The position numbers were made by a program, and so were the translations under genes. Positions 7,585 to 15,435 of a stretch of DNA of 21,869 nt are shown here, in pieces. Source of the DNA: CAYOKT01 sp964404605 (GTDB lineage: Bacteria > Electryoneota > Electryoneia > Electryoneales > Electryoneaceae). The stretch spans positions 1 through 21,869 of the forward strand of contig CAYOKT010000048.1 of assembly GCA_964404605.1 (NCBI GenBank), written 5' to 3'. The notes beneath the pieces are model-generated. The model did not search any database. It had not been told where the DNA came from and saw only the letters and a program-made list of their open reading frames with translations. Position 1 is the first letter of the stretch. Every line of letters starts with the position of its first letter.

Positions 7585-8099
7585 TACGAAGCGCTCTCCT
7601 TGTCCAGTCCCAGCCGCTTGCGGGTGTAGGGGATCAGCCCGCCCGCCTCCATGATGCCGAAGACGAAGTCGCTGTACGGAGGGAAGCGCACCGACCCGCG
7701 TTCCCCGCGGATCTCGCCCGCCTCGAAGTCGATCTCGATGCTATCGCCGTGCTCGAACAGGCCGCCCGCCTCGGCGCTGGTGATCAGCGGCAGGCCGGTG
7801 TTGACGCCGTTGCGGAAGTAGATGCGGCTGAAGCTGGGCGCGATGACCGCGCCGACACCGCGGACCTTCAGGCAGACCGCCGCCTGTTCACGGCTGCTGC
7901 CGCAACCGAAGTTCTTCCCCGCGATGACCACATCGCCCGGCTGCACCTTTTCGGTGAACTCGCCGTCCAGGTCCTCCATCGCGTGACGGCCCATCTCCTC
8001 CGGGTCGTTCACCGTGTAGGTGTACTTGCCGGGGAAGATGACATCGGTGTTGATGTCGTCGCCGTACTTCCACACACGCCCGCGCACGAGTTTTTCCAT
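7584..8099 (-). CDS. leuD: 3-isopropylmalate dehydratase small subunit (LeuD, homoaconitase-type)
   Basis: This 171-residue protein is the small swivel subunit of the two-part aconitase family. With LeuC it isomerises 2- to 3-isopropylmalate in leucine synthesis. Family hallmarks are GDDINTDVIFPGKY near residue 13, NFGCGSSREQA near 63, and FSRIYFRNGVNTGLPLI. The start ATG 8099 has GGGGAG eight bases upstream. The loop that distinguishes substrates in archaeal-type small subunits (YLVY in isopropylmalate enzymes, YLRT in homoaconitase) reads YTYT here, so the exact substrate is not settled by sequence. No leuC lies next to it; the large subunit must be elsewhere. The stop falls at the edge of the 55-bp repeat around the false gap. 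Confidence 0.9.
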   Translation of the reverse strand: MEKLVRGRVWKYGDDINTDVIFPGKYTYTVNDPEEMGRHAMEDLDGEFTEKVQPGDVVIAGKNFGCGSSREQAAVCLKVRGVGAVIAPSFSRIYFRNGVNTGLPLITSAEAGGLFEHGDSIEIDFEAGEIRGERGSVRFPPYSDFVFGIMEAGGLIPYTRKRLGLDKESAS

Positions 8100-8154
8100 G
8101 CCCTGTTCTCCCCCTCACCGGATTAGTGGACCAATTCACCGGGTTCGCCTCGTT

Positions 8155-8168
8155 CGGCGGAAGATAGC
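8155..8168 (-). promoter_or_regulatory. Candidate -10 element of leuD (CTATCTTCCGCCG)
   Basis: The minus strand carries TATCTT (complement of 8161-8166), about 60 nt upstream of the leuD start, followed by CCGCCG. Nearly the same string, CTATCTTTCGCCG, precedes gmhA. A weak -35-like TTTCGC lies 18 bp upstream. Confidence 0.35.
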
Positions 8169-8276
8169 ACCCCGCCGCCCGGGGGCGAAACATGGAGCTT
8201 CCCGCGGGAGAGGGGAAAGCGCGGCGGGATGCAGGAATACGGGATCGCTTGCCGGGCCACCCGTCGCGGAAATTCT

Positions 8277-8374
8277 TATGAAACCCGGCCCCCCCTTCTC
8301 CCGAAGTGTCGGGATACCCGTCTACGCAAGGGCTACGCCGAGGCAGGTGGCGTGGCAAGAGCCACGGGCCACCC
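8277..8374 (-). repeat. Hairpin element copy D (long class)
   Basis: The plus-strand borders are TATGAAA (8277-8283) and GGCCACCC (8367-8374); minus reading gives GGGTGGC ... GTTTCATA. It contains inner hairpins TCCCGA-AGTG-TCGGGA (8299-8314) and CGTGGC-AAGA-GCCACG (8351-8366). Bases 8331-8357 match 26 of 27 positions of copy I in inverted orientation. A half copy with only GGGCCACCC is at 8254-8262. The 362-bp region 8100-8461 otherwise holds the leuD leader and a terminator and has no gene. Confidence 0.7.
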
Positions 8375-8394
8375 ATCGCCCCGCCCCGCCGCCA

Positions 8395-8433
8395 CGAAAC
8401 ACGGGGACCCTGCTGCAGGCAGGCGGGGTCCCC
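8395..8433 (-). terminator. Candidate intrinsic terminator of the LVIVD gene
   Basis: GGGGACCC (8403-8410) pairs perfectly with GGGTCCCC (8426-8433) around a 15-nt loop. In minus reading the hairpin is followed by GTGTTTCG. It lies 29 bp beyond the stop at 8462. Confidence 0.45.
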
Positions 8434-8461
8434 AGCGTTCCGGTCCGTGGGAAGCGGAGGG

Positions 8462-10609
8462 TCACTTCAGCAGCACGACCTTGCGCGCGTCGGACCAGGA
8501 GCCGGCGGAGAGGCGCAACAGGTAGATGCCGGACGCGACAGTGGGTTCCGGCCGCCAGGTGAGCACCCGCCGGCCCGGCCCCGCGGAACCGCGGAAGACC
8601 TGCGCCACCCGCCGCCCGGCGAGGTCGTACACCTCCGCCCGCAGCAGCCCGGCGGCCGGCAAAGTCACGGTGAACCGCACCTGCGCGTTGAACGGGTTCG
8701 GGTACGGGGGCGCGAGCCGGTACCGCGCGGGCACCGCTCCGGCGCTTCCCTCCGCCACATCATCCGTCATCGACACATCGAAGATCTCGAAATGGTACTG
8801 GTCCGCGAGATACACCAACCCGTCCCGCCCGACGAGACCGCGTGCCTTGCCCGGGGTCTCGTAGTACCCGATCTCCACCGGGTTCTCCGGGTCCGAGACA
8901 TCCACCATCCGGAGACCGCGGTTATAGGTTGCGACGTACAACGTATCCCCGGAGGCGGAAACGCCCTTCGCCCCGCCCGGCATCGGCAGCGAGGAGACTT
9001 CTGCCATGTTGGCGGGATCAGAGACATCCACGATGTTGATCCCATACTGTTCGCTCGCCACGTAAGCATACGGCGGCCGGACCTCGACATCATGTACCCT
9101 GAGGAGCGAGGTCAGCGTCCCCGCCTCCACCGGGTCGGAGGGATCCGAGACGTCGTAAATAGCCAGCCCGTTCTGACCATAGGCGACATAGAGATAGTCG
9201 CCGGATATCTTTATCTCCTGGTAGTCGCCATCGAGCGGGACCATGCCGATCTCCCACAGGTTGGTCGGGTCGACAACCTGGTAGATGTGTACGGCGAAAT
9301 CCCATAGCACATAGACACGGGAGCCCTGCGCCTCGACGAGTCGCGTGTACCAGGGCAGATTCAGCCGGTCCAGTTCGACGGTCGCGGCCGGGTCGGAGAC
9401 ATCGAGAATCGCGAGGCCGTCGCTCCCGAGGGCCGCATACGCATATCCATCGAGGAGCGCCACATCCAGCACCCCCCCGTACTCATTGTAGAATTCTACT
9501 TCGTGGGCGTTCTCCGGATCGGAGATGTCGACGATGTGCAGCCCGGCGCTCGTCTCCGGCAGGTAGGCGTACGACCCGTCGAGAACCACCCGTTCGAGCC
9601 ACCCGGAGTGGTAGTCGCCGATCAGCTCGGGCATTTGCAGGTTCGACACGTCCATCGCGTAGAAACCGTGGTACAAATCGGTGAGGAAGGCGACGTCCCC
9701 CTGAACCCCCACGTCGTAAAAGACACCCATCTCGTTGAAGCTACCCGCCTCCACGGGGTCGGACGGGTCGGAGACATCGACGATCTGCATCCCCCCGTAA
9801 CCCGGTGTGAGATAGACCAGGTTCCCCCGGAGGTCGAACCTGCGTATGTCGTTCGCTCCGGAGGAATAGTGTCCGAGAAACACCGGTTCCGACGGATGGG
9901 AGACATCCAGGATGCGGAAACCGCCCACATCGTCCCTGACATACGCGTAGGGAAAGGAAAGCTCTACGCCGGCGGCGTGCGCGGGGACCTCTTCATAGCC
10001 GAGAATAACAGGTTCCGAAGGCTCGGAAACATCGACTATGAAAAGCCCGCTGTCGCCATCCGCGACGTATGCCAGGGAACCCTCGACCGCGAGATCCCAT
10101 GCATGGTCCGGCAGCTCGAGCAACCCGACGCTGACCGGCGCCGAAGGGTCCTCGACGGCGACCACGCGGAGACTCTGCGACTCCGCGAGATAGGCATACA
10201 TCCCTTCGACCGCCACCGCCCAGGGAGAGCCCGAGGTCTCCAGGGTCCCGGTCTCCACCGGCCGCTCCGGGTCGGAGACATCGATCAGGTGCAGCGCCCC
10301 CGCCCAGTCCGCCAGGTAGACGAGATCGCCCGACAGCGCGATCCCCTCGGCGAACCCGGAGGTCGGGCAGTACCCCGCCTCGCGGATGTTCGCCGGATCG
10401 GAGATGTTCAGGATGTAGAGCCCGGTCCTGGAGGTGGAGATGTAGGCGTAGTTGTCCGACAGGACGACCCGTACCGGCATATCCCAGGCGTGGTACAGGC
10501 TGTTCAGCAGGGAGATATTCAGGCTGTCCTGGGCGTTGACTTGGGCTGCGGGCAAGAGGAGGAAGAACCAGAAGGGCAGAAAGGGCCGGAAGAAGCGAAC
10601 CCGTCTCAT
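8462..10609 (-). CDS. Secreted LVIVD-repeat beta-propeller with FlgD-like C-terminal domain
   Basis: This 715-residue exported protein has a signal peptide (RR..R n-region, hydrophobic FWFFLLLPA, cleavage near VNA|Q at 26-27). About 13 repeats of 42-45 residues follow, each ending in a D[VI]S[DEH]P signature and an AY/VYLAD-like strand. These are LVIVD repeats, which fold as a beta-propeller on the cell surface or outside it. From about residue 630 the C-terminus is a FlgD-Ig/type-IX-like domain with YPNPFN, VYDLAGRRV and GIYLLRL, known in FCB bacteria as a secretion or anchoring tail. ATG 10609 follows GGAGG with five bases between. The ligand is unknown. No secretion gene is nearby. Some repeats are nearly identical (VSDPSDPVEAG occurs twice), which suggests internal duplication. 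Confidence 0.88.
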   Translation of the reverse strand: MRRVRFFRPFLPFWFFLLLPAAQVNAQDSLNISLLNSLYHAWDMPVRVVLSDNYAYISTSRTGLYILNISDPANIREAGYCPTSGFAEGIALSGDLVYLADWAGALHLIDVSDPERPVETGTLETSGSPWAVAVEGMYAYLAESQSLRVVAVEDPSAPVSVGLLELPDHAWDLAVEGSLAYVADGDSGLFIVDVSEPSEPVILGYEEVPAHAAGVELSFPYAYVRDDVGGFRILDVSHPSEPVFLGHYSSGANDIRRFDLRGNLVYLTPGYGGMQIVDVSDPSDPVEAGSFNEMGVFYDVGVQGDVAFLTDLYHGFYAMDVSNLQMPELIGDYHSGWLERVVLDGSYAYLPETSAGLHIVDISDPENAHEVEFYNEYGGVLDVALLDGYAYAALGSDGLAILDVSDPAATVELDRLNLPWYTRLVEAQGSRVYVLWDFAVHIYQVVDPTNLWEIGMVPLDGDYQEIKISGDYLYVAYGQNGLAIYDVSDPSDPVEAGTLTSLLRVHDVEVRPPYAYVASEQYGINIVDVSDPANMAEVSSLPMPGGAKGVSASGDTLYVATYNRGLRMVDVSDPENPVEIGYYETPGKARGLVGRDGLVYLADQYHFEIFDVSMTDDVAEGSAGAVPARYRLAPPYPNPFNAQVRFTVTLPAAGLLRAEVYDLAGRRVAQVFRGSAGPGRRVLTWRPEPTVASGIYLLRLSAGSWSDARKVVLLK

Positions 10610-10642
10610 AAGCGCCTCCGTGCCAGTCTGCGGGGATGCTTC

Positions 10643-10671
10643 AACATAGGGGGTGCATTCTTCCCGCGCAA
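10643..10671 (-). promoter_or_regulatory. Candidate promoter of the LVIVD gene
   Basis: The minus strand has TTGCGC (complement of 10666-10671), 17 bp, then TATGTT (complement of 10643-10648), about 34 nt upstream of the start codon. The surrounding 307-bp region 10610-10916 is noticeably more AT-rich than the genes; it also contains copy E and no recognisable small ORF. Confidence 0.4.
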
Positions 10672-10871
10672 GACGAATGGCTCATTCCGCGATATTCCCG
10701 CGATAACCTCATTGCGCTATTGATAAACAGGGGTTTAGCAGTGACAGGATGGTGCTCGATCATCCAGTAACCCAAGAGTGCTATGCCATTTCTGGAAGAT
10801 GACGTTTCAGGTGGTGATTGAGATCGCGGTTTCAGGTTCTCGCAACAAGTTGAGTTTATCACGGATACCAT

Positions 10872-10904
10872 TATGAAACCCGGGATTGAAATCCCGGGCC
10901 ACCC
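10872..10904 (-). repeat. Hairpin element copy E (short class, TTCA loop)
   Basis: Plus-strand TATGAAA (10872-10878), stem CCCGGGAT/ATCCCGGG (10879-10886, 10891-10898), loop TGAA, then GGCCACCC. In minus reading it starts 13 bp after the stop of the Omp85 gene and ends in GTTTCATAA, so it could terminate that gene. It differs from copy F by a paired change in the stem (A-T against G-C). Confidence 0.8.
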
Positions 10905-10916
10905 TCCGTTTGCGCC

Positions 10917-12704
10917 TCAGAACCGCGCGATCACGCGGAGATGGACCACCGCGGCGCTGAACCCCTCGCCGGCGGGCAGGGCGACAGCGACCATGAGCAG
11001 GCCGGCGCCGGCCGCCACCTGCGCGCCCGCGCCGTAGGAACCCTTCCAGGTCGTGCCCGCCGGGCCGTCGAGCACGGCGAGGTCGGCGAGCAGGCCCACC
11101 CGCCCGTCCCCGCCCGTCAGGTAGCGCACCTCGAGGTTCAGCCAGCCGGCGCGCGGGGCGAGCAGGCTGCGCTCGGCATAGCCGCGCACGGTCTTCGCGC
11201 CGCCGATCCGCGGCCACTCGGCGACCGGCGCCCGGCCGTTCTCCGCGCGGACATCCCGCAGGTGCAGCCCGCCGAAGGCCACCCAGCCGGGGCGGAGCGG
11301 CACCGCCTGCTCGAAGTCGAGACCGCTGCGGCCCAACCTGAGTCCCTCCTCGCCGCCCACCGGCCACTGGCGGCTGCCGCGCACCCGGTACCAGCCGCCG
11401 CGCGAGGGGTTCAGGGGACGGTCACGCGTCTCCCGCTCGACGGACACAACCGCCCCCAGCAGGGTGTAGCTCGTCGTGTCCGGGCCGGAGGCGAGGCTGT
11501 CGGGGCTCACCGAGCGTCCGGCCAGGCGCGCGGCGGCGCTCCAGGCCTCCCCCACCGCCGCGCGGCCGCCCACCGCCCAGCTCGCCGCCACGTACTGGGT
11601 GTCCGCCACCTCCTGCGCGAGGGAGAGTTCGAGGTCCACCGGGCCGCCGAGGAGGTAGGGTTCGAGGTAGGAGAGCGAGAAGGCGCCGAGGGCATCGCTG
11701 TCGCGCCGCCAGTGGAGGGAGAACTCCCGCCCGGAGCCGAGCAGGTTGGCGAGGCGGGCATCCAGGCTGCCCATCAGGCCCCCGCCGCCCCCCGGCACCT
11801 CCGGCGCATACCCCAGCGCCCCCTCGGCGAGGCTGGTCGGCTGCTCCTCGACACGGTAGAGCAGGCCGTACCGGCCCCGGTGGTCGCGGAACAGCTCGGG
11901 CCCCAGCACCTCGGCGAACCAGCCGGTGCGCAGCAGGCGGCGGCGGGCGGCCTCCGCCCGCCAGGCGTCGTACAGCGCGCCGGTTTCGAGGCGCAGGCGC
12001 CGCCGGACCACCCGCGGGTCGGTGCGGGTCAGGCCGGCGACCTCGATCCGCTCCACCCGCACCGCGATCCCGGGGATGACCTCGAGCCCGGCCTCCACCC
12101 CCACCTCGCCACCGCGGAAGGAGGGCACCAGCGGGCGGGTGACTATCCGCGCGAAGGGGTACCCGCCCCGTTCGAGGTGCTCGGCGATGCGGGCGATATC
12201 ACGGTTCCAGCGCTCCGGGTCGAATGGTCGCCCCGGCCGGGTGGAGATGAGCGCGCGGATCTCCTCCTCCCGCCCGGCGAGGGGGCCGGCCAGGAGCACC
12301 GTGTCGACCACCGCCGCGGGGCCCTCGTCCACCTCGACGGTCAGATCGACGGCATCCCCGGCGGCGGCGGTTCTCCGCCACTCGTAGCGCACCACCCGCG
12401 CGAAGGGGCGCCCGGCCCGGCCGGCGAGCCCGCTCGCCAGGGAGTCGCGGGCGGCGGCGAGCTGCTCCACGTGGACCTGGTCCCCCTCCCGCAGGCCGAG
12501 CAGGGAGAGCACCTCCGCCCGCGGGAGCGTCCGCACCCCCTCGATGCGCACGCGGTGCAGCCGCACTTCGCCGCCCTCCCCCGCGCCCGGTGCCGCCTCC
12601 GCGCTTTGCGCCGCGGCGGACGACGACGCCCACGGCGCGGCCGCCATCAGCAGGGCGAAAAGCGCCGCCACACGGGCTTGCCGACGGTGCGGGCGGGTTT
12701 TCAC
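10917..12704 (-). CDS. Omp85-superfamily outer-membrane protein (BamA/TamA-like, three POTRA domains)
   Basis: The 595-residue product has a signal peptide (KTRPHRRQAR, hydrophobic VAALFALLMAA, cleavage near AAA|Q). It then has three POTRA-like units at roughly 47-128, 130-212 and 213-288, and a C-terminal beta-barrel ending in Phe (HLRVIARF). The barrel contains VRGY at 506-509, the lid/loop-6 signature of Omp85 proteins. Three POTRAs and this length are closer to TamA or small Omp85 proteins than to five-POTRA BamA, so its job is probably outer-membrane protein or lipid export, not the main BAM core. The start is set at GTG 12704 (GAGGGGG six bases upstream). ATG 12734 has no Shine-Dalgarno and lies only about 11 nt from the predicted transcript start. 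Divergent from pfkA; no tamB-like gene adjoins it. Confidence 0.85.
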   Translation of the reverse strand: MKTRPHRRQARVAALFALLMAAAPWASSSAAAQSAEAAPGAGEGGEVRLHRVRIEGVRTLPRAEVLSLLGLREGDQVHVEQLAAARDSLASGLAGRAGRPFARVVRYEWRRTAAAGDAVDLTVEVDEGPAAVVDTVLLAGPLAGREEEIRALISTRPGRPFDPERWNRDIARIAEHLERGGYPFARIVTRPLVPSFRGGEVGVEAGLEVIPGIAVRVERIEVAGLTRTDPRVVRRRLRLETGALYDAWRAEAARRRLLRTGWFAEVLGPELFRDHRGRYGLLYRVEEQPTSLAEGALGYAPEVPGGGGGLMGSLDARLANLLGSGREFSLHWRRDSDALGAFSLSYLEPYLLGGPVDLELSLAQEVADTQYVAASWAVGGRAAVGEAWSAAARLAGRSVSPDSLASGPDTTSYTLLGAVVSVERETRDRPLNPSRGGWYRVRGSRQWPVGGEEGLRLGRSGLDFEQAVPLRPGWVAFGGLHLRDVRAENGRAPVAEWPRIGGAKTVRGYAERSLLAPRAGWLNLEVRYLTGGDGRVGLLADLAVLDGPAGTTWKGSYGAGAQVAAGAGLLMVAVALPAGEGFSAAVVHLRVIARF

Positions 12705-12751
12705 CGCCGGCCCCCTCGGTGACCGGCTTCCCATGAACCATCCATGCGCGT

Positions 12752-12781
12752 ATCGTACCGCCGCCTTCCCACCCCCCGCAA
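12752..12781 (-). promoter_or_regulatory. Candidate promoter of the Omp85 gene
   Basis: The minus strand has TTGCGG (complement of 12776-12781), 18 bp, then TACGAT (complement of 12752-12757). The -35 box overlaps a small dyad, CCCGC-AAGT-GCGGG followed by TTTTG on the plus strand (12776-12793). Confidence 0.4.
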
Positions 12782-12817
12782 GTGCGGGTTTTGAATGAGA
12801 TGCGAGAGGGGTGGGGT

Positions 12818-12846
12818 TTGCGAGGTTCCTGCTCCTCGGTTATCTT
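12818..12846 (+). promoter_or_regulatory. Candidate promoter of pfkA
   Basis: TTGCGA (12818-12823), 17 bp, then TATCTT (12841-12846). The leader to ATG 12928 would be about 75 nt. The -10 matches the TATCTT strings upstream of gmhA and leuD. Confidence 0.45.
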
Positions 12847-12927
12847 CTCCCAAAGCTGTCGTCGAGCTATACGATCCGGCTGCGAGAACACTCGGCGGGG
12901 CGTCACAGTCTTGCAGAGGCGGGGGAG

Positions 12928-14010
12928 ATGATGAGGATCGGAATCACCACCGGCGGAGGGGATGCTCCCGGCCTGAACGCCGTGATCCGCGCCGTGGTGA
13001 AGACGGCGCGCATCCGGTACAACTGGGAGATCATCGGCATCGAGGACGGCTTCGAGGGGCTGATCGACACCCGGAACATCACCCCATTGACCCTCGACAC
13101 GGTGCGGGGCATCCTGCCGAAGGGCGGGACCATTCTCGGCACGACCAACCGCGGTAACCCCTTCGACTACGAGTACCGCGACATCGACGGCACCGTGAAG
13201 CGGATGGATCTCTCCGACAGGTGCATGGAGAACTTCACGGCGCTGGGGCTGGATGCCCTGGTGGTCATCGGCGGGGACGGGACGATGACCATCGCGCAGC
13301 AGTTCTTCGAGAAGGGCATGCCGGTGGTCGGGGTGCCGAAGACGATCGACAACGACCTGCTGGCGACGGACCTGACGTTCGGGTTCAACACGGCGGTCAA
13401 CACCGCCACCGACGCCATCGACAAGCTGCACACCACCGCCGAGTCGCACCGCCGGACGATGGTCCTCGAGGTGATGGGGCGCGATGCCGGCTGGATCGCC
13501 ATGGAGTCGGGGATCGCCGGCGGGGCGGACCTCATCCTGATCCCCGAAATCCCTTACGACCTGGAAGCGGCGTTGATGTTCATCAAGCAGCGGTACGCCC
13601 GCGGCAGCACCTTCTCCATCGCCGTGGTCGCCGAGGCGGCGGTGCCGAAGCCCAACAAGCTGGGCGTCTATGAGAAGCGCCGCCATTCGGATTCCCCGGG
13701 CCTCTGGTTCGCCGAGATGGTGAGCAAGCACCTGAAGGTCGACACGCGCAGCATCGTACTCGGCCACCTGCAGCGCGGCGGCACCCCCTCCTCCTTCGAC
13801 CGCACCCTCGGCACCCGTTTCGGCGTGCACGCCGTGGAGCTCATCGCGGAGAAGAAATTCGGCCGCATGGTCACCCTCAAGGGCCGCAGCATCAAGGACA
13901 CCCCGATCAAGGAAGCCGCGGGCAAGCAGAAGAAGGTGAACCCCAACGGTGAGCGCATCCGGGTCGCCGAATCCCTCGGTATTTTCGTCGGAAGGCCGCT
14001 GGACCTGTAA
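12928..14010 (+). CDS. pfkA: 6-phosphofructokinase (group III type, probably ATP-dependent)
   Basis: The 360-residue enzyme phosphorylates fructose 6-phosphate in glycolysis. TTGGGDAPGLNAVIR at 7-21 is the nucleotide-site signature. GGDGT at 115-119 carries Gly118, equivalent to E. coli Gly104, which favours ATP; pyrophosphate enzymes have Asp there. PKTIDND at 137-143 has the catalytic Asp141 but a Lys at 138 where classical ATP enzymes have Gly124. This Gly/Lys combination is known from group III PFKs such as the ATP-dependent actinomycete enzymes, so ATP is the likelier donor. GHLQRGG is also present. ATG 12928 is preceded by GAGG eight bases away; the adjacent ATG 12931 is equally possible. 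The frame is open upstream to 12811 but that extension does not resemble the family. Confidence 0.93.
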   Translation: MMRIGITTGGGDAPGLNAVIRAVVKTARIRYNWEIIGIEDGFEGLIDTRNITPLTLDTVRGILPKGGTILGTTNRGNPFDYEYRDIDGTVKRMDLSDRCMENFTALGLDALVVIGGDGTMTIAQQFFEKGMPVVGVPKTIDNDLLATDLTFGFNTAVNTATDAIDKLHTTAESHRRTMVLEVMGRDAGWIAMESGIAGGADLILIPEIPYDLEAALMFIKQRYARGSTFSIAVVAEAAVPKPNKLGVYEKRRHSDSPGLWFAEMVSKHLKVDTRSIVLGHLQRGGTPSSFDRTLGTRFGVHAVELIAEKKFGRMVTLKGRSIKDTPIKEAAGKQKKVNPNGERIRVAESLGIFVGRPLDL

Positions 14011-14117
14011 GGGAGAGAAGCGGCCCGGCAGGCGTTTTCCCCCCCGGCCGCCGGGAGCAGGTTTTATTCGGCCGCTGGAGGGGGGCGGGTGCATGAACCT
14101 CGCCATCCCCGCGGCAT

Positions 14118-14142
14118 GGGGGGCGGCGGAGAGCCCCCCTTT
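14118..14142 (+). terminator. Possible terminator between pfkA and hisC
   Basis: GGGGGGC (14118-14124) and GCCCCCC (14133-14139) form a perfect 7-bp stem with an 8-nt loop, followed by only three T. The short T run makes this tentative. Confidence 0.35.
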
Positions 14143-14164
14143 GCGGCACCCCCGCGCCGCTCGC

Positions 14165-14174
14165 TACCTTTCCC
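14165..14174 (+). promoter_or_regulatory. Candidate -10 element of hisC
   Basis: CTACCTTTCCCGCG around 14164-14177 resembles the CTATCTT-plus-GC-rich strings before gmhA and leuD and lies 55-60 nt upstream of the start. No clear -35 is visible. Confidence 0.25.
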
Positions 14175-14224
14175 GCGAGACTGTGCAGGGCGAACCTTCA
14201 TCCAACGGGTAGACGGCCGACCGC

Positions 14225-15331
14225 ATGAAACCGCCGCAGGCTCCCCCCCACATTCAGCGCCTCACCCCGTACCAACCCGGCAGAACGGTTGAAGAGATCC
14301 GCGCACGACTGGGTCTGGAGCGGATCATCAAGCTGGCGAGCAATGAGAACCCCCTGGGTCCCTCACCGAAGGCGCTCGCGCGGATGCGGGAAGTACAGGC
14401 GGACCTGTCCCTCTATCCCACCGGCGGGCTCGCCCTGCGGAAGGCGCTGGCGGCGCGGCTCGGGGTGGGGGTGGAAAAGATCGCCGCGGGGTCGGGCAGC
14501 GAAGGCATCCTCGCCGCCGCCATGCGGGCCTACCTGCAGCCGGGCGACGAGGTGATCACGGCGGAAGGGACCTTCATCGGCTTCTATGTCCTCTCCCACG
14601 CCCAGAACCTGTCGCTGAAGACCGTCCCGCTGAAAGACTACACCTTCGACCTGGAGGCGATCCTCGAGGCCGCCGGGCCGCGGACGAAGCTGATTTACCT
14701 CGCCAACCCGAACAACCCCACCGGGACCGCGTTCGGTCGCGAGGAGTACGCCCGTTTCCTCGCCGCGCTCCCCGGCGGGGTGCTGGTGGTCATGGACGAA
14801 GCCTATTACGAGTACGCCTGCGAATGGGAGGACTATCCGGACAGCCTCGAGGCGCCCCATGACCAGGTGCTCACCCTGCGCACCTTCTCGAAGGCGTACG
14901 GCCTCGCCGGGGTGCGGATCGGGTACGGGGTGGCGCACGAGGAGATCATCAGCAACATCCTGAAGGTGAAGCTCCCCTTCGAGCCCTCGAGTTCCGCGGA
15001 GGCGGCGGGGCTCGGCGCGCTGGAGGACAGCCGGTTCCTCGCCCTCACGCGGGAGACCAACCGCCGCGGGATGCAGCGCCTCTGCGACGCCCTCGACCGC
15101 CTCGGGCTGCCCCACCCGCCCAGCCGGGCGAATTTCATCCTCGTGCCGATGGAGAGCCCCGAGCGGGCCGAGTGGTTCTCCCATGAGCTGCTCGTGCGGG
15201 GGATCATCGCGCGCCCGATGGTACCCTTCCGCCTGCCGCACGCTGTGCGCATCACCGTCGGGGACGAGGAGCAGACGACCACCCTGATCGAGGCGCTCGA
15301 GGAGATCTTCCCGGCACACCCGGCGTCGTAG
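14225..15331 (+). CDS. hisC: Histidinol-phosphate aminotransferase
   Basis: The 368-residue PLP enzyme of fold type I transaminates imidazole-acetol phosphate to histidinol phosphate in histidine synthesis. KLASNENPLGPSPKA (near 36-50) is the HisC N-terminal signature. YPTGG, NPNNPTGT, the MDEAYYEY Asp/Tyr pair and TFSKAYGLAGVRIGYG follow; K223 should bind PLP. Some members act on aromatic or other amino acids, and there is no his operon here, so specificity is inferred. No clear Shine-Dalgarno precedes ATG 14225. The stop codon lies inside a 19-nt sequence repeated three times (15324-15342, 15523-15541, 15623-15641), and the last 31 codons are duplicated downstream. Confidence 0.92.
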   Translation: MKPPQAPPHIQRLTPYQPGRTVEEIRARLGLERIIKLASNENPLGPSPKALARMREVQADLSLYPTGGLALRKALAARLGVGVEKIAAGSGSEGILAAAMRAYLQPGDEVITAEGTFIGFYVLSHAQNLSLKTVPLKDYTFDLEAILEAAGPRTKLIYLANPNNPTGTAFGREEYARFLAALPGGVLVVMDEAYYEYACEWEDYPDSLEAPHDQVLTLRTFSKAYGLAGVRIGYGVAHEEIISNILKVKLPFEPSSSAEAAGLGALEDSRFLALTRETNRRGMQRLCDALDRLGLPHPPSRANFILVPMESPERAEWFSHELLVRGIIARPMVPFRLPHAVRITVGDEEQTTTLIEALEEIFPAHPAS

Positions 15332-15400
15332 GGGCACGGCGCAACGCTCCCAGGCTGCCTGCTGACATTTCCCGGGGTCGGCGACTTCGGGATGCTTGCT

Positions 15401-15433
15401 TATGAAACCCGGGACTGAAGTCCCGGGCCACCC
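15401..15433 (-). repeat. Hairpin element copy F (short class, TTCA loop)
   Basis: Plus-strand TATGAAA (15401-15407), stem CCCGGGAC/GTCCCGGG (15408-15415, 15420-15427), loop TGAA, then GGCCACCC. It sits between the two hisC-end units. In minus reading it lies downstream of the STAS gene, at some distance. Confidence 0.8.
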
Positions 15434-15435
15434 TT

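Noticed and set aside
10941..12722. Plus-strand open frame of 593 codons opposite the Omp85 gene
   Set aside because: The minus-strand frame has a signal peptide, POTRA units and VRGY; the plus frame is low-complexity Ala/Gly/Arg/His/Pro and is a mirror frame.
12199..14106. Minus-strand open frame of 635 codons over pfkA and the Omp85 start
   Set aside because: It runs antisense to pfkA and through the divergent promoter region and shows no domain.
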